This document shows positions 23,531-24,072 of a stretch of DNA of 24,072 bases, piece after piece. Position numbers and translations under genes: made by a program. The stretch is from a virus. Position 1 is the stretch's first letter; the number at the start of each line of letters is the position of its first letter. The notes below the pieces were generated by a model. That model did no database searches. It was not told the origin of the DNA and saw nothing but the letters and a program-made list of their open reading frames with translations. Where the stretch lies: the IMG/VR virus record IMGVR_UViG_3300046734_000005, positions 1 through 24,072 of that record. One strand, given 5' to 3'.

Positions 23531-24072
23531 TTGGGAATAGCAGATAACATTAGAGGCTTTTTTAATAGTCAAGAAGTCAATTCAGAAAAAAAGACATATA
23601 ACAACTTTCCAACATCTCAAGTAGTATTTCCTTTTAATACTGATGCAGGTTTCTTTAGTGGCACTAATCAGATGAGTCCAGAGGGCAACTCAGCAGCATT
23701 AGCCTGTTTAAATGTTCTTGGTACAGCATTTAGTGAGCCACCACTTAAAGTTTATTTAAAGACACAAGAGGGAGAAGAGTATGTAGAGAATCATCCTGCT
23801 CAAATCTTGTTAGACAATCCTAATCCAAATATGACTGCTAATTTAATGAATAACTATATTGTTACTTCTGTTGCTGTTTATGGGGATGCTTTTATCTTAA
23901 AACTTAGGAATGATGCAGGTGCAGTTGTTCAGCTTATTCCTTTATTACCAGAGATGGTTGAGGTTAAAGGTAATGATGAGAAATTAATTACTAAGTATCA
24001 ATATAAACAAAAAGGCAACACCTTAGACATAATGCCAGAGGATATGATACATCTTAGAGAGAGAATAGATCC
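23531..24072 (+). CDS. Portal protein N-terminal part (3' partial, cut by window end)
   Basis: The frame begins at TTG 23531 immediately after the TerL stop and stays open to the last base (180 complete codons). Portal landmarks are visible: SGTNQMSPEGNSAALACLNVLG, the NHPAQILLDNPNPNMTA element, VTSVAVYGDAFILKLR and MPEDMIHLRERID. It is the N-terminal half of the portal whose C-terminal half is at 1-455. The frames do not join directly when the window ends are put together. A TTG start is plausible by position, since no ATG precedes MSPEG. Confidence 0.9.
   Translation, partial: MGIADNIRGFFNSQEVNSEKKTYNNFPTSQVVFPFNTDAGFFSGTNQMSPEGNSAALACLNVLGTAFSEPPLKVYLKTQEGEEYVENHPAQILLDNPNPNMTANLMNNYIVTSVAVYGDAFILKLRNDAGAVVQLIPLLPEMVEVKGNDEKLITKYQYKQKGNTLDIMPEDMIHLRERID

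Noticed and set aside
1-24072. Alternative genetic code (TGA as Trp), suggested by AT-richness
   Set aside because: Trp is encoded by TGG throughout and TGA occurs as stop in ATGA overlaps at gene ends.
23531-24072. Direct circular joining of the two window ends
   Set aside because: The joined frame does not continue the portal (it runs into a stop soon after), and the expected middle of the portal is missing.
1-24072. CRISPR array, insertion sequence or integrase
   Set aside because: No spaced repeat array, transposase or integrase motif was seen.

Overview
This window looks like a nearly complete small tailed-phage genome (HK97-type head, long-tail siphovirus layout), opened inside the portal gene. 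Every gene I can support is on the + strand. The DNA is AT-rich with short or overlapping gene junctions, mostly A/G-rich ribosome binding sites and the standard bacterial code (TGG for Trp; TAA, TAG and TGA as stops). The 3' end carries TerS, TerL and the portal N-terminus, and the 5' end carries the portal C-terminus fused to a MuF-like domain. The two portal pieces do not join in frame and about 80-100 residues of a normal portal are missing between them, so the molecule is probably circular or circularly permuted with a gap of roughly 0.2-0.3 kb.

Layout. 1-6320: portal-MuF fusion, prohead protease, major capsid protein, a small Lys-rich protein, head-tail adaptor, tail-completion protein, tail terminator and a small protein. 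6321-13901: two tandem major tail protein paralogues, a tail assembly chaperone with a probable programmed +1 frameshift, tape measure, a hub-like minor tail protein, a fibre-like protein, three tandem paralogous tail-tip/receptor-binding-type proteins, and a short tail-fibre-associated protein. 13902-15386: a promoter overlapped by a perfect palindrome, a small protein and a metallophosphoesterase. 15389-16319: lysis genes (amidase, small Cys protein, r1t-like holin), followed by a strong terminator. 16431-16902: a non-coding control region with several perfect inverted repeats and a promoter. 16903-21795: early/accessory genes (possible ssDNA-annealing protein, Dam-type adenine methyltransferase, lysozyme-like protein, PP-loop ATPase/PAPS-reductase-like protein, several Cys-pair miniproteins, a pair of small membrane/coiled-coil proteins). 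21817-24072: TerS, TerL, portal N-terminus. There is no recognisable polymerase, primase, helicase, integrase or tRNA, so replication must lean on the host.

The outstanding observation is compositional: reading the whole window I found no CG dinucleotide at all, in genes, across codon junctions or in the non-coding region. By composition several hundred would be expected. Consequently every Arg codon is AGA/AGG, and codons ending in C are never followed by G. This points to an extreme mutational or selective force against CpG, such as a host CpG-directed defence or CpG methylation plus deamination.

Host: unknown. The r1t-like holin, the actinophage-like minor tail protein, a possible leaderless TerS transcript and the low GC would fit a low-GC marine actinobacterium, but this is inference only.
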